Made by a program: the position numbers and the translations under genes. A stretch of 64,000 nt of DNA from Agaricus subrufescens (taxonomy: Eukaryota; Basidiomycota; Agaricomycetes; Agaricales; Agaricaceae): NCBI GenBank assembly GCA_029945375.1, contig CM057060.1:558001-622000 (forward strand), written 5' to 3'. Position 1 is the stretch's first letter. Every line of letters begins with the position of its first letter. Positions 1-10,588 of this stretch are shown here, one piece after another. The notes below the pieces were generated by a model that saw only the letters and a list, made by a program, of their open reading frames with translations, ran no database searches and had not been told where the DNA came from.

Positions 1-658
1 TATAGAGCATAATCAAAGCTCAAGAAAATATGATAAGGCACATCCGACATCGAGATTTGCATGTGATGGAGTTTGTATTCGAGCTCTGCCTGGTTAAACA
101 CCAGCACCTGATAATCCCGCTTCGTGAAGGGAGGTAATGTCGGATCACCAGAGTGGTTGAAGAATACGGGGGTCCCGTTGTCAAGTGTAAAATTACACTC
201 CGTGTTTACGGTGACTCCCTTTCCTTCGTTATAGAAGAGAGTGAAGAACACATAAACTGCAGTGCCTATGACATAAATCAAATGAGACACACAACAAATC
301 AACTTGACTGTACACGTCAAATATATAGATGATGTATCATACCATTAAAGTCGAAGTCCAATGTGTTGGAAGTCACGTCCTTGCTAGGCATAAAAGTAGC
401 AGCCATGGACGTATTGTCAAATAGTAGGCTTGTGTCAGGTTTGATCGCGCATCCTGTACATGCTTGGTTTGCCCAAGCGAATGACGGAGCATATATTGGC
501 GTAACTCCAGTCCGAGTATCCCCCTTCTGGTCATCAATACTAATGTTCTTCGGCACAGCCCCCACCAGTCGGACGAGAACGCACAAATAGAGAAGAATTA
601 GAGTAAAGAACTTCAAGGAGGGCAAAGGTCCATGAAGGGAGATGTTGCCAGAGGGCAT
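1..658 (-). CDS. Single-pass membrane protein, copy A (partial, 3' part beyond the window)
   Basis: I do not recognise a named family. The start ATG at 656-658 is followed by a hydrophobic signal segment and then by a stretch matching the neighbouring copy at 1629-3020: a SIDDQKGD motif, a paired-cysteine CxGC motif and a conserved KPD. An intron (about 279-350) separates exon 1, which ends in DFNG, from exon 2, which carries FFTLFYNEG and a conserved FFNHSGDPT segment. The sequence runs off the window before the serine-rich stalk and the transmembrane segment seen in copy B. From the copy it should be an extracellular or luminal domain on a single membrane anchor. Promoter sequence upstream of the ATG is also similar between the copies, so the duplication took in the 5' region. 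Confidence 0.7.
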
Positions 659-879
659 TGGTAGGTAGGAGGGAAAAAGTTTCAACACACAAGGACAGGC
701 AGTTCCATCATAGACGGGTGGATACCTGTAGGCTGTTCTCACATCACATTTGATGATGTACTATGTAACGTTAATGGGCAGCTGGCTTCTGAGATCTGAT
801 GGCCAAGGCGCTGATTTGACTCCGGTTGTTAGCAGAAGTCAACGAAAGATGAAAACAATAGGATGTTTCCTGCGATTTA

Positions 880-1560
880 GAGAGGATACTTACTGAATTT
901 TAGGAACACTGTCACCTATACTGATGACCTCGCCGACGGAACAGCCGCACAAACGGACGTATATAGAAAATTTGACATTCCCACAAATCAACATCAATAA
1001 CTGTGATTACGGCAGCCATCAAATCCAAAGCTCGTCGGTACGCATGTACCATTGCATCGAGCCAATCGCAGTGGTGTATGCTGTGGAAGACTCCATGGCA
1101 CTAATTGGCTCACCTGCGACAGACAGCTTGCTCGCAGAACATCCAGGTGGTGACTTCCATCCGTGTAGGTATGGGTTTATTATGTACTCAGACCTGGAAA
1201 GAACTATCCAGATTCATTATCTGTTGCGAGGGCTAGAGTTGTCGTGTATGAGTGTATGATGACCCACTACATCGTATATATTGGTCGTTCACCAACAGTA
1301 ACTCCCCTAGGTTACTTTTATCGGAGCATTTTCGTTTCCGCAGTCGACTTGTCTTGGCTAACATCCAGGATAGCATCGAATTATGGAAAGTGGAGTCGTA
1401 TACACGGCGCCCAATGCTGAACACGGTCACTCATTTTTCAAAAACGCCCCTCTGTAGTAGACGCCGATCCAGATGGAAATAATACAAGATTATCAACAAT
1501 CCAACCCGAAGCTGTTTACATGGCTGCAACGGTCACTTATCACATCAAAGTATAGAGACC
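880..1560 (-). pseudogene. Decayed middle part of a CLP1 copy
   Basis: Minus-strand sequence here lines up by eye with the middle of the intact CLP1 gene (about 4080-4600). Similar blocks include ctgtagtagacgc followed by tccagatg at 1451-1475 against 4550-4572, the ctaattggctcacc block at 1098-1111 against 4164-4177, and the tatccagat block near 1206 against 4281. The reading frame is broken by many small insertions and deletions, and the P-loop exon and N-terminus are missing. It lies between the two copies of the membrane protein gene, as expected if a CLP1-plus-membrane-protein block was duplicated and this CLP1 copy lost function. It cannot encode a working protein. Exact ends are uncertain. 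Confidence 0.7.
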
Positions 1561-1628
1561 AAATCGATTAGTTTCACGATTTCTGTGAAAACGAGAAAGA
1601 AACTCCAAAATAAGAAAAAAATCTTTAA

Positions 1629-3020
1629 TTATTCGTCGTACTCTGGGGGAAGGTCAAGACCCGGCCCTCGCGATTGTTCCAATACCTGAATCTCTCGCCT
1701 AAGCCCACCAATCTCTTCCATCAACTCGTCCGTCGTTCTCGGAGATGTCGCTCTGGATTGAGCCATTCGTGACGGCGAAGGGGCACTCTCAGCTGTCATA
1801 CTCTGCACACATTGATGCGCATCCTGTAAACGATGCTTGACAGAGAGTGTTCGACTGTTTTGGCTCGGAGATGTCAGGAAATGCAGTTGAGGTGAAGATG
1901 GAAGACCACTTGTATCTCGTGCTTGTGGCGAACCAGGGGTTTTGAATGAAGGAGAACCAATCGCGCCTGTTGATGATCGTGCAAAGGTTCCCTCCAATTC
2001 TGCAGTTTGTGGCGCGGAAGACACGCTGTGGAGATGCACAAATGGTCGAGGGGTAGCCGGGTCGGGCGAGCTGGGCCCATCGTGATTCCTTCCACGACGA
2101 TAGAACCAGAGGAGGCCAATGAAAACAATCAGAACCGCTAGGCCACCCAAGATGCCCCCAACAATAGCGCCGACAGCTGGCTTAGACGCATTGGACGTCT
2201 CGGTCGACGAGGAAATCGACGAAGACTGTGAGGGCTTCACGGAGGTGGCCGCCTGACTAGTAGTGGGAGTTGGCAGGTCATCAATTGCATCAATACTACA
2301 AAAAGAATCCAGCTGAGGATCAAAAAGAGATAAAATTACTTTTATGAAAAACTTACGTATACAATGCATAATCAAAGCTCAGGAAGACATGATACGGCAA
2401 ATCCGACATCGAAATCCGCATATGATGCGGTTTGTATTCAAGTCCGGCCTTGCTGAACACCAACGCATGATAATCCCGTTTCGTTCCAATAGGTACTGTC
2501 GGATCGCCAGAGTGGTTGAAAAATACAGGTGCCTCGTTATCAAGTGTAAAGTTACACTCTGTCTGAACGGCAGTTCCATTCCCTTCATTGTAGAAGAGAG
2601 TAAAGAAAATATAAATGGCGGTGCCTATAACAGTTATCAAACAGAACACAAAGTAAGTCAGATTGATCGAACACGTCAAGTATGTGTTGATGTTATCATA
2701 CCATTAAAGTCAAAATCAGCAGTGACGAGACTAGGATTACGCTCCTGCATATAAGTGGAAGCCATTGCTGTATGATCAAACAGCTGGTCCGTGTCAGGTT
2801 TGACTGCACATCCAGCACATAGTTCATTAGCCCAAGCACCGTCTCCCGGAGCATATGTCGGTATTTGCCCCGTAAGCCAGTCCCCTTTCTGGTCGTCGAT
2901 ACTAACGTTCCTCAACACAGCTCCCACCGGCCGAATGAACAGGTGAACGTAAAGAAGGATAAAAGTGAGAACGGTCGAGGAAAGCGGCCGTTCGTGAAAG
3001 AGGGTGGTTGCAGAAAGCAT
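1629..3020 (-). CDS. Single-pass membrane protein, copy B
   Basis: This encodes about 417 residues in three exons. Start ATG is at 3018-3020; the longer reading frame upstream has only a non-ATG start. Order: signal segment (residues ~15-35); extracellular domain with SIDDQKGD, CAGCAVKPD and FFNHSGDPT; a Ser/Thr-rich stalk; one transmembrane helix with the glycine-rich run GAIVGGILGGLAVLIVFIG; and a basic, Ser/Pro-rich cytoplasmic tail that ends in a short predicted coiled coil (ELMEEIGGLRREIQVLEQ) and PPEYDE. The introns fall after DFNG and inside the codon following ALY; both joints keep frame. The design (exposed domain, flexible stalk, one helix, disordered tail) resembles a surface sensor, but no function can be assigned. 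It is a paralogue of the partial gene at the window start. Confidence 0.8.
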
Positions 3021-3274
3021 AGGTAGGCAAGAGGGCAAGAGCCCCAGGACACAAGGTTAAGTATTTCATCATTCTTGGGTGGATACTAGTGCGCTGTTCT
3101 TACACCACAATCAATCATGTACTACTACACATGAAGTTAAGTGGACAGCTGCATTCTCATGGTCGAATTCTCTTCGGAACCAACTAGCTGCGAGCTTGAC
3201 GCAAAGAAAAGTAGTGATCAAGCAAAAGAATTCCCAACTTGTGAGTGATCATGAACCAAATGACGAGCGTTAGT

Positions 3275-3480
3275 ATATGTAACTTATCCGGCCACGCAAA
3301 CGCACCTACATTCACTGGCTTTCCAGAAATAGACTCGCTATCGGGCCCCAATGTGATCATTCCTTTTGATATCAAAACCTGTGTTGCGAAGGGTGGTGAA
3401 TGCTATCAGTATGTGTCAAGTGGGGCTGCAATAGTCTATTTTTCTCTAGAATCCACCGATTGCAAATTTGACGCATAGAA
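3275..3480 (-). pseudogene. Decayed C-terminal piece of a second CLP1 copy
   Basis: Minus-strand translation near 3280-3375 gives a peptide (SISGKPVNVGAFAWPDK) that matches the end of the intact CLP1 (SISGKTAIVGTFEWLDE at about 3660-3710). Upstream of it, ITLGP corresponds to the MTVLKP of CLP1. No longer open frame connects to it. It sits directly beyond the 3' end of the intact CLP1 and ahead of the membrane protein gene. A short gcttgacgcaaagaaaag-like block occurs twice (3195 and 3468), hinting at further small duplications. The remaining sequence from 3480 to 3657 shows nothing I can identify. Confidence 0.65.
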
Positions 3481-3657
3481 AAGCAGCCCGAAAGAGGACA
3501 AAAGGGCGATTCCTTCCATTCGGACAGAGGCATCATGATATTGCCATTATATGTTCCCGTCGACGGACTAGGGACAGTGAACGTTATTTTTAGAAATTCA
3601 ATTTTCCCATCAATCAACATGTGAAAAACGGAAGCGAAAGCATCGGCACATACAAAT

Positions 3658-5577
3658 CTACTCATCCAACCACTCAAACGTCCCTACAATCGCTGTTTTT
3701 CCCGAGATAGATCCTCTATTGGGTTTTAATACAGTCATCCTCTTCGCTACAAGATCAAATCCCGTCCTGGAAAAAGGGAGGTTACGATACCAACTCCAAA
3801 AAAGATGAACAAATTTGACATACACAACTACCAGGCCCTCGACTGTCAAGTCTAGGATTTCTTCATCGTATCTCTCGCTCTCGTCAGGGTGGAATGGGGC
3901 CATAATCGCAAGAACTTTATTCAGTAGGCCCGACCCAGGTATACTGGGGTCGACCGAGATCGGCTGCATCTCGGATACGACGCGCTTCGCACCGATTGGA
4001 AGGGCGGAGGCGGGCGCCATGGCCTCTATGAACCGGGTAACAAGGGTCAACAGCTAGTCGAGAAGGCAAGCGCCTATCTTGGAGAAACTCACCTGTGCCA
4101 ATTCGGAATATCGATAGCTCATTTAAACTCATAGTGGTAGATGCCGGAGAAAGTATCATATCACTAATTGGCTCACCAGCCACCGACACATTGTTCGTAG
4201 AGATCCCTGATGGCGGGCGAATGCTTGTTCCATACATGTAGGTGTGTATTTGTTGACTGTGTACTCGTTCCCGAAAGGAAGTATCCAGATCCACGACCTG
4301 CTCCGCGGATTAGAAGTTGAGTGTGTGAATGCACGGTGACTTACACCACCGGATTTTGGTACTTTGATCACAGTAAGTTGTTTACCGTAGAGCTTCTTCA
4401 TCTCGGCGTTCAACTTTTCTTGACCGACGACAAGGATAGTGTTGACTATGTGAAAGTATGAGACCTTTTGGGTATATACTAGTGATTGTGGCATATAATT
4501 ACTTTTGAACGCGTCTACACAAGCTTTGATGAGGCGTTGCCGCATTTCTGTAGTAGACGCAGGTCCAGATGAAAATAGGGCAGGAGTATCAACGATACAA
4601 CCCGAGGCCTTGCCTGGCTAAAACGATCAATTGTCGTGAAAATTTTGCATGTCAAATTCGTTACCTTCATTATTTTTGTCGAAACGTTCATCCAGGTTCT
4701 CACCAATGTTACGAATCAGGCGTTCCATCAGTTGGGGGTTGCGTTTTGGATCTGCATGGCCATACCAATAGACGAGGGGGAAAAGGGTGTTGGAACCTAG
4801 TGACATAGGCGCGGTGGTGGCAGCGGAGCCTAGAGGCGTGGCGGCAGAGTATGTATGGATTGGATCGGGTACAGCAGCTGCAGATAACGTGCCGGGAACT
4901 GTCCAACCTCCCTTTTTGAATATTCGCATCAGTTGCAAGCACTAATTGCAAAGATGTAACACGTACGTCTCCAGGATCAATATTTGCAAGTATAGGGGAC
5001 CATCCCTGACCAGCACGGACGCAATAGTTCACGAGTATCTTGCATAAAGTCGTCTTTCCGGAATTTGCAGGGCCTATCACCAGTACTCTGGGTGCCTCCG
5101 AGGGGCGAGCATTGCTTGTTGGTTCACCAGGAGTCAAGGAGGATCCTGTAAGAGTGAACAGCGATCGAACGCGCATCTTTTCGAGTGCAACGTGGAGGTT
5201 GCCGTAGGCTTTCATTGGTGTTTCCTGGGACACATATTCCGTGGACGGCTGGCCTGTGACGTGTAGTGGATGCGATAAGGGGTGGGCTCATTGGGTATAT
5301 GCGGCACAACTTATCTCAATGGTGCACCCTCGCCAGGTGAAGACGGCAGCTTTGCATTCGTGGCCAAAGAGATAATATTTGCCTGTGACTAGTTCGGCGC
5401 CAAAAATCTCCGCCTTGCCTCTCAGGAGCTGGATGCGTCAGGAACGCGAAAGGAGGGCCAAGCCGGTAACCATACCTTGATTGCTAGTGATGTTCCTAGG
5501 TCGAGTTCGAAGCGGTATTCGGACTCGGGGTCGAGCACCCATTCCTGGGTGTCGGATGGCGGCTGGTGTGTGCTCAT
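3658..5577 (-). CDS. CLP1: CLP1, polynucleotide kinase-like subunit of the mRNA 3'-end cleavage/polyadenylation machinery
   Basis: CLP1 is part of cleavage factor IA in the nucleus, where it bridges PCF11 and the cleavage machinery; in animals it also acts as an RNA 5'-kinase. The start ATG (5575-5577, MSTHQPP) opens an N-terminal beta-rich domain (EWVLDPESEYRFEL, then GAELVTGKYYLFGHECKAAV after an intron). The P-loop is GPANSGKTTLCKIL near 5030-5070. It is followed by NIDPGD, the GWTVPGTLSA block, VDTPALF, the NTILVVGQEKL segment, and the C-terminal domain with ASALPIGAKR and DPSIPGSGLL, ending SISGKTAIVGTFEWLDE. A 57-nt intron at 3767-3823 is a multiple of three with no stop, so unspliced mRNA stays open; splicing restores the family-like VVVTGFDLVAKRM. 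The gene is divergent from the MFS transporter. Decayed CLP1 copies lie downstream. Confidence 0.92.
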
Positions 5578-5972
5578 GGTGAGGGAAGCGGCCGCGATAG
5601 GGGCCACACAATCCGCGGCTGATGGACAGAGGGCTCGGGATGACGTAAGGCCGTCCCCGAGCTGGCTGGTCGAGCTTGCGCTGGATGGATGGTCTCGAGT
5701 CTCTCTGGCCGGTGTGCGCTGTCCAGCCAAGAAGCCCACGCGGACGGAGACGGGAAAGGAGGCTTGTTACCCGAAGCCCGGGAAGGTCGGCGGCATCTTC
5801 TGTTGGCCATGGCGAATCCTCCCCATTTTCCGGTTGCCACAAAAATAGCTGCAGCACGGAATTACATACACTTCCTGTGAACGAGCTACATAAACTACGC
5901 CTCTGATCGTGATGGTCCTGCCCCTGTCTCTTCCCTCCCCCCTCCCCGTCGCTACTGCAGCCACCAGGTCTC
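5578..5972. promoter_or_regulatory. Shared divergent promoter region, CLP1 / MFS transporter
   Basis: These 395 bases separate two divergent start codons (CLP1 at 5577 minus, MFS at 5973 plus). The part next to the MFS start is pyrimidine-rich (tctcttccctcccccctccc), a common feature of fungal core promoters and 5' leaders. No clear TATA box was seen. Confidence 0.5.
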
Positions 5973-8639
5973 ATGGCCTCCGATACCGAGTCTTCCGCCA
6001 AGGCAGAGTTGCAACAGATCGACTCCAAACACCCTGCCCACGTCGCCGACCAGGACGAGATCGATGTCGCTGCAAAGCTCGCCGTCGCTGCAGATGGGAC
6101 CTTGGATTCAGCGACCAGCCGACGTCTTCGGTTAGCAGGCCCCGCCCCAGCGTCATATCAAGTTGACAGTGCTGACCCACTCCCGCAGACTAAAGATCGA
6201 TTTGCACCTCATGCCTCTAATGTGTAGTACGTCCAACTTTTTCATCCACAACTCCTCAAGTGTTGATCAGACATCGGTGTACTCTCAGTCCTCTACCTGT
6301 GAGCGAGCAACTGTTCTCCTTATGGATACTTTTCTAATCGTCCTCAGAATGACGTTTGCCGACAAAACTACACTCGGTCAATCAGCTGTCTTGGGACTGA
6401 TGTTAGTGTGCCAGTCTTCTCACCGTCTGTCTATAATTGCTTCCCCCCGCTTGACAGCCCGGGCGCCAACCTCAATCAGGATCAGTTTAACTGGCTTGGA
6501 ACCATATTTTACCTTAGCTATTTGGCTTTCCAGGTGCGTTTCCACTCCATATAGCCCCGCTTCAATACTAACTTAATTCGTCCTGCAGTATCCCCAGAAC
6601 CTCGCCCTACAAAAGTTTCCAGTCGGCAAATGGATGAGGTACGAAGCTTTGCTTTGACATGTCCAACTGTGTGAACGTCTTAAATCTGTCTTGCAGCATC
6701 AACATCTTTATCTGGTCTGTCGCTTTGATGTCACACGCAGCATGCAAATCTTTCGGAAGTTTGTTTGCTGTGCGCTTTATCCTTGGTCTATGTGAAGGTA
6801 TGGAGATGAAGCATCTGTCATCATCATCTTTTCACGCCTCTTAGGTGCCATTACTCCTGGCTTTTTGATCGTCACATCCATGTTTTATACGCGCGAGGAG
6901 CAGACTAGGAGGGTTGGATATTGGTGTACGTCCATGTCATTCTGCTTCGAACCACCGTCATTCATGCGATGGATTACAGTCCTTATGAACGGCATAGCAG
7001 TCATCGTCCTGGGCTTTATTGCCTTTGGGGTGCTGCATATCAAGGTTTGAGACTTACTTCTTCCCCGAAATCTAAAACCCACCCTGATATTTGTAGACAT
7101 CAAATTTCATGCCATGGCAATGGTATGTCTTGTTTACTTTCTGATTGCCAGAATCAATACAACATGTGTTCCACAGGCTTATGATTATTTTCGGCCTATT
7201 AACTTTCATCACTTCGATCTTATTTTGGTGGGCGCTCCTCAAATTAATCCTTGCTTCTTTGAAAATTTTCTGATGAAACCTACATAGGTTCTTCTTCCCC
7301 GATAGTCCGGCAAACGCCCGTTTCTTAACTCCCACTGAGCGTGCACAAGCCGTCCAACGCATCAAACAAAATCAGACAGGGGTGGAAAATAAGAAGTGGA
7401 AGCGTGATCAGTTGAGTATTCTCCCAGGGGGTTGCTATCGAAAGCTTGTTCACCCGGTATCTTTTGGCCATCTTAGATTCATCGAAGCATTCACCGATCC
7501 CAAAACATGGATGTTCGCATTTTTCGCCGCCCTTGCGTAAGTCACGGCGTTGGAGAGTGTTTTCAAATTCATTAATCATATGCCCTTGCAGGAACGTTTT
7601 CAACTCCGTATGTCAGCATCGTCTCACCATCTGCCTTCCTAATTTATATGGATTCATATCAGATCACAAATCAACGTCAAATCATTGTTTCCATGTTCGG
7701 ATTTACACCCATCCAGACCACCCTGATAGGCTGTGTTGATGGTGTAGCTGAAAGTGTGTGCAACTGCTTCCTTCACTGATGGAAATTTTCTGATTGACCA
7801 TGTAGTTTTCTGGATTTTCCTGGCCGTCACTGCTGCCTCAAAGTTGAAATTTGGCAGGGCCTATGCGGGAGCTTTTATGTTTGGTCTTGCGCTCATCGGA
7901 GCCATACTAGTCAATACAATCTCCTTGCACAAAAAAGTTGGATTATTGTTCTGTTATTGGCTCACAAGTACGTTTTTTTTCTTGGAACTGGTACATGAAC
8001 AGAACTCATATCTATCCTTATAGTCTCTGCCATCTCACCTTTTACACTAGCCTTGGGATGGATCACTGCTATCACTGCCGGCCATACAAAGAGTAAGCAT
8101 ATGCTTATCGTTCTTGCGCGAGTCTCTCTTACATGGATGCACGGTCATAGGGACGACTGTCAATGCAATTTTATTCGTCGCATATGGTATCGGTAACGCT
8201 GCCGGACCATTCATGTGGAAAAAAGTATATCAACCAAGGTGCGCAACATATGTCATTCCATCTGAAATTCTATCTACATCATTACTCATACACATTCTAA
8301 AAAAGAAACCGTGTTCCATGGATCATCAATGCCGTCGTCTTCGGCGTCTGTGCTCTCACCCTTCTCCTCATTCGCACATACCTCGTTTGGGAGAACAGGC
8401 GAAGGGATAAAGACATTTCCGAGAAGGGCGATTTCTACGATGATGTATACCTTACTCATATTGATGAAAAAGGAAACCCTGTTCACAAGAAGGTCGATAG
8501 AGTACGTGACTTTTCTCTTTCTTCTTCTATGCAAGTTTTGACGTTCTGACCCACATTGTTTCTATTTTCTTCTTCTTCTTTCTAGTCTTTCCTTGATCTT
8601 ACGGATATTCAAAACCGTGAATTCCGTTATGTGCTGTAA
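5973..8639 (+). CDS. MFS transporter, anion:cation symporter (allantoate permease-like) family
   Basis: A plasma-membrane permease of the DAL5-like group, which moves small organic anions such as allantoate, vitamins or dipeptides; the substrate cannot be read from sequence. Joining many short exons gives a polar N-terminus, then LKIDLHLMPLMC, the DKTTLGQSAVLGL block of the first loop, NQDQFNWLGTIFYLSYLAFQYPQN, FPVGKW, the VRFILGLCEG helix, FLIVTSMFYTREEQTRRVGYW, FFFPDSPANARFL, and a second half with QTTLIGCVDGVAE, FGLALIGA and AYGIGNAAGPF. The polar C-tail ends EFRYVL. Start ATG is at 5973; the stop is 8637-8639. The gene is intron-rich and includes a 10-nt exon at 6289-6298. About twelve membrane helices are expected. 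It is divergent from CLP1. Confidence 0.9.
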
Positions 8640-9370
8640 ATAGCAGGCGGTGTTCCTTTATATCTGTCGTATCTAGTTTTATGCTGTATTTAGGCTTTGT
8701 GTTTATTTTTTTTTCTCTTTACCATCTTGTACCTTTCGAATATTGTTTTGTTGTTGCTCCCGTTTTGTCAAATTAGCTCAATCCGTTCTTGTACCAATCA
8801 GTTTTCTTGCGACTTTTTTCGGGGGTTCCTTGATATTCCACTTTTACGAAAAAGAGAATGTAATTGTGATATACTCTATAATGTATCCCCGCACTACTTG
8901 ATATACAAACAATACCTCATCCGTGGGCTCTTCAGGTTGGTTGCGGTATGGACCTGATTAAAGGACCCGGTTACTACTTCCAGCCCTGATACTTATTTCG
9001 AGCAATTATGCCCTAATTTAGTATTTAGGGGCTCAACTGTCAGTGGCGGATCATCGATCATCGATCAACCGCTGGTTATCTTGGCTCCCAAGAAGCAATA
9101 GAAAAAAACACGCATATATCCAGCCCATATAATTCAGAGCTCCCCCGAGTGCACGTACCGAAAAAATTAAATGCAAATGAAACCACAACGGCGGGACGAC
9201 ACAAAAACAGGCATGCATTGAGACATACAGTCATAAGTCCATCACACACGAGCAAGAAAAAACAGGCACTACGAGACTAAACCCCGACAACAAAATCAAA
9301 AAAAAAAAACTGTTCTTGTCAAATGCCGAGATGTAAAACTCGAGGCAAGGGTGAAAACGATCAGCCTCCC
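8640..9370. other. Convergent intergenic region, MFS / hydrophobin
   Basis: About 730 bases lie between the 3' ends of two convergent genes. A T-rich stretch (8700-8850) follows the MFS stop and an A-rich stretch (9280-9310) follows the hydrophobin stop on its own strand, as expected for 3' UTRs. A small direct repeat, atcgatc, occurs at 9050-9065. No gene was seen. Confidence 0.5.
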
Positions 9371-9895
9371 TTAGAGATTGACATTGATAGGGGCACAGTC
9401 AAGAGCATTGACCAACCCAGTCTGAAGAGGGAAAAAAAAAAAGAGAGAAAGAAACGAAAAGGGTTAGATTGTATAAAATTGCTAGGCCAAGAACTCTACT
9501 TACGAATTGGTTTTGTTCACAGCAGACAGGTTGAGCAGCACAGTTATTGCCACCGGCACCAAGAACAGAAATGGGGTTACAGTTGAAACCGAGTAAAGCA
9601 CCAAGGTTGAGAGGGACACCAAGCAAACCAGCTGCGGTGGCGGCAGCATTGCCGGGGGTCTGCTGAGTGTTGCCTAACAGAACCACTGAGAATGCAAAGC
9701 GCGTCGATGTCGATGGGGACTTACAACAGTGAAGTTCACCGACGTTGCATTGACCGCCGGAACTGCCAGGCCTTCCGGGAGCAGCCTGTGGAAGAGGATG
9801 AGCAGGCAAGTCCGCTCGAAAGTGCGCATATAATCACTCACAGAAACGAGAGCAGGAAGAGCGACGAGAGCAGCGACGACGATGCGAGAGAACAT
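9371..9895 (-). CDS. Class I hydrophobin
   Basis: A small secreted protein that self-assembles into amphipathic rodlet layers on hyphae and fruit bodies. Four exons give 111 residues. The signal peptide is [20 protein letters not shown]. The eight cysteines follow C31-x6-C38C39-x30-C70-x12-C83-x5-C89C90-x13-C104, which is the class I spacing. ATG is at 9893-9895, stop at 9371-9373. The second intron (51 nt, gtaagt to gttctgttag) interrupts the codon for the second cysteine of the first CC pair: T before the intron joins GC after it. A nearer AG would destroy that cysteine, so this acceptor was chosen. The last intron lies between NQF and TGLVNALDC. Ends CAPINVNL. Confidence 0.95.
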
Positions 9896-10588
9896 ATTGT
9901 AATGAAAGCTTGGAGACAGTTGTAAGAACTAAGAGTGCGAGTGGAAACGAAGGACAAGAGCGAGCTGAAGAGGCTGAAAGTGCCTAAAGAGTCTTATATA
10001 CCAATGTCGTTGCCCCAATTCAGATTAATCCACTCCAGGGACCGCATAGGAGGCGGGCCGTGGAGCGGTTGGAAAGACGATAAAAAGAAGCACGGATGGA
10101 AAAGAAAGGATTGGGCTCCAGAAGGTTTGGCCTCCCACGGACTTCCTTACGTCTGACAGCGTTTGGAAGTTCATCTTCTCTCTTAGCTCGCGCGACCGAG
10201 GCCTTCGCCTTCAATCACATCCGCCCTAACAAATACCGTCAATCCAGACGCGCCGAGAGCTCTTTCGATCGAGTCACATCTCTTCTTGTTCTCTTCCACG
10301 CGTTGGCAGTCGGTGTGTCGGGTAAATCAGCCCCCGAGAAGGCAGAAAATCCATGGACCCAGCAAGTGGCCTCCCCAGAGAGCGCCGACCAAAGTGAACT
10401 AGCGAGATCCAAAAATATCGTCTGATCCTGCGGGTCGCGTGGACTGGACCTCGTTTTGGATGAAAGCTATCAAGCTCAGATCTCGCTTTTTTCGGAGACA
10501 AGATAGCAACGAAAAAAATCCATATGCAGCACAGAAATAAATACAGTTAACCTTAAGAAAGCCGGGTATAGGCGTAATATCTATTGTG
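9896..10588. promoter_or_regulatory. Hydrophobin upstream region and CTF18 3' flank
   Basis: This stretch holds the hydrophobin promoter and leader on the minus strand, with a TATA-like tatataa element at about 9995-10001 on that strand roughly 100 bases upstream of the ATG, and the 3' flank of CTF18. Short open frames here (for example plus 10096-10425) have no family resemblance and no support. Otherwise I see nothing. Confidence 0.4.

Noticed and set aside
10096..10425. A 109-codon plus-strand frame between hydrophobin and CTF18
   Set aside because: It starts with ATG but has no similarity, and overlaps the likely hydrophobin promoter region; no exon pattern extends it.
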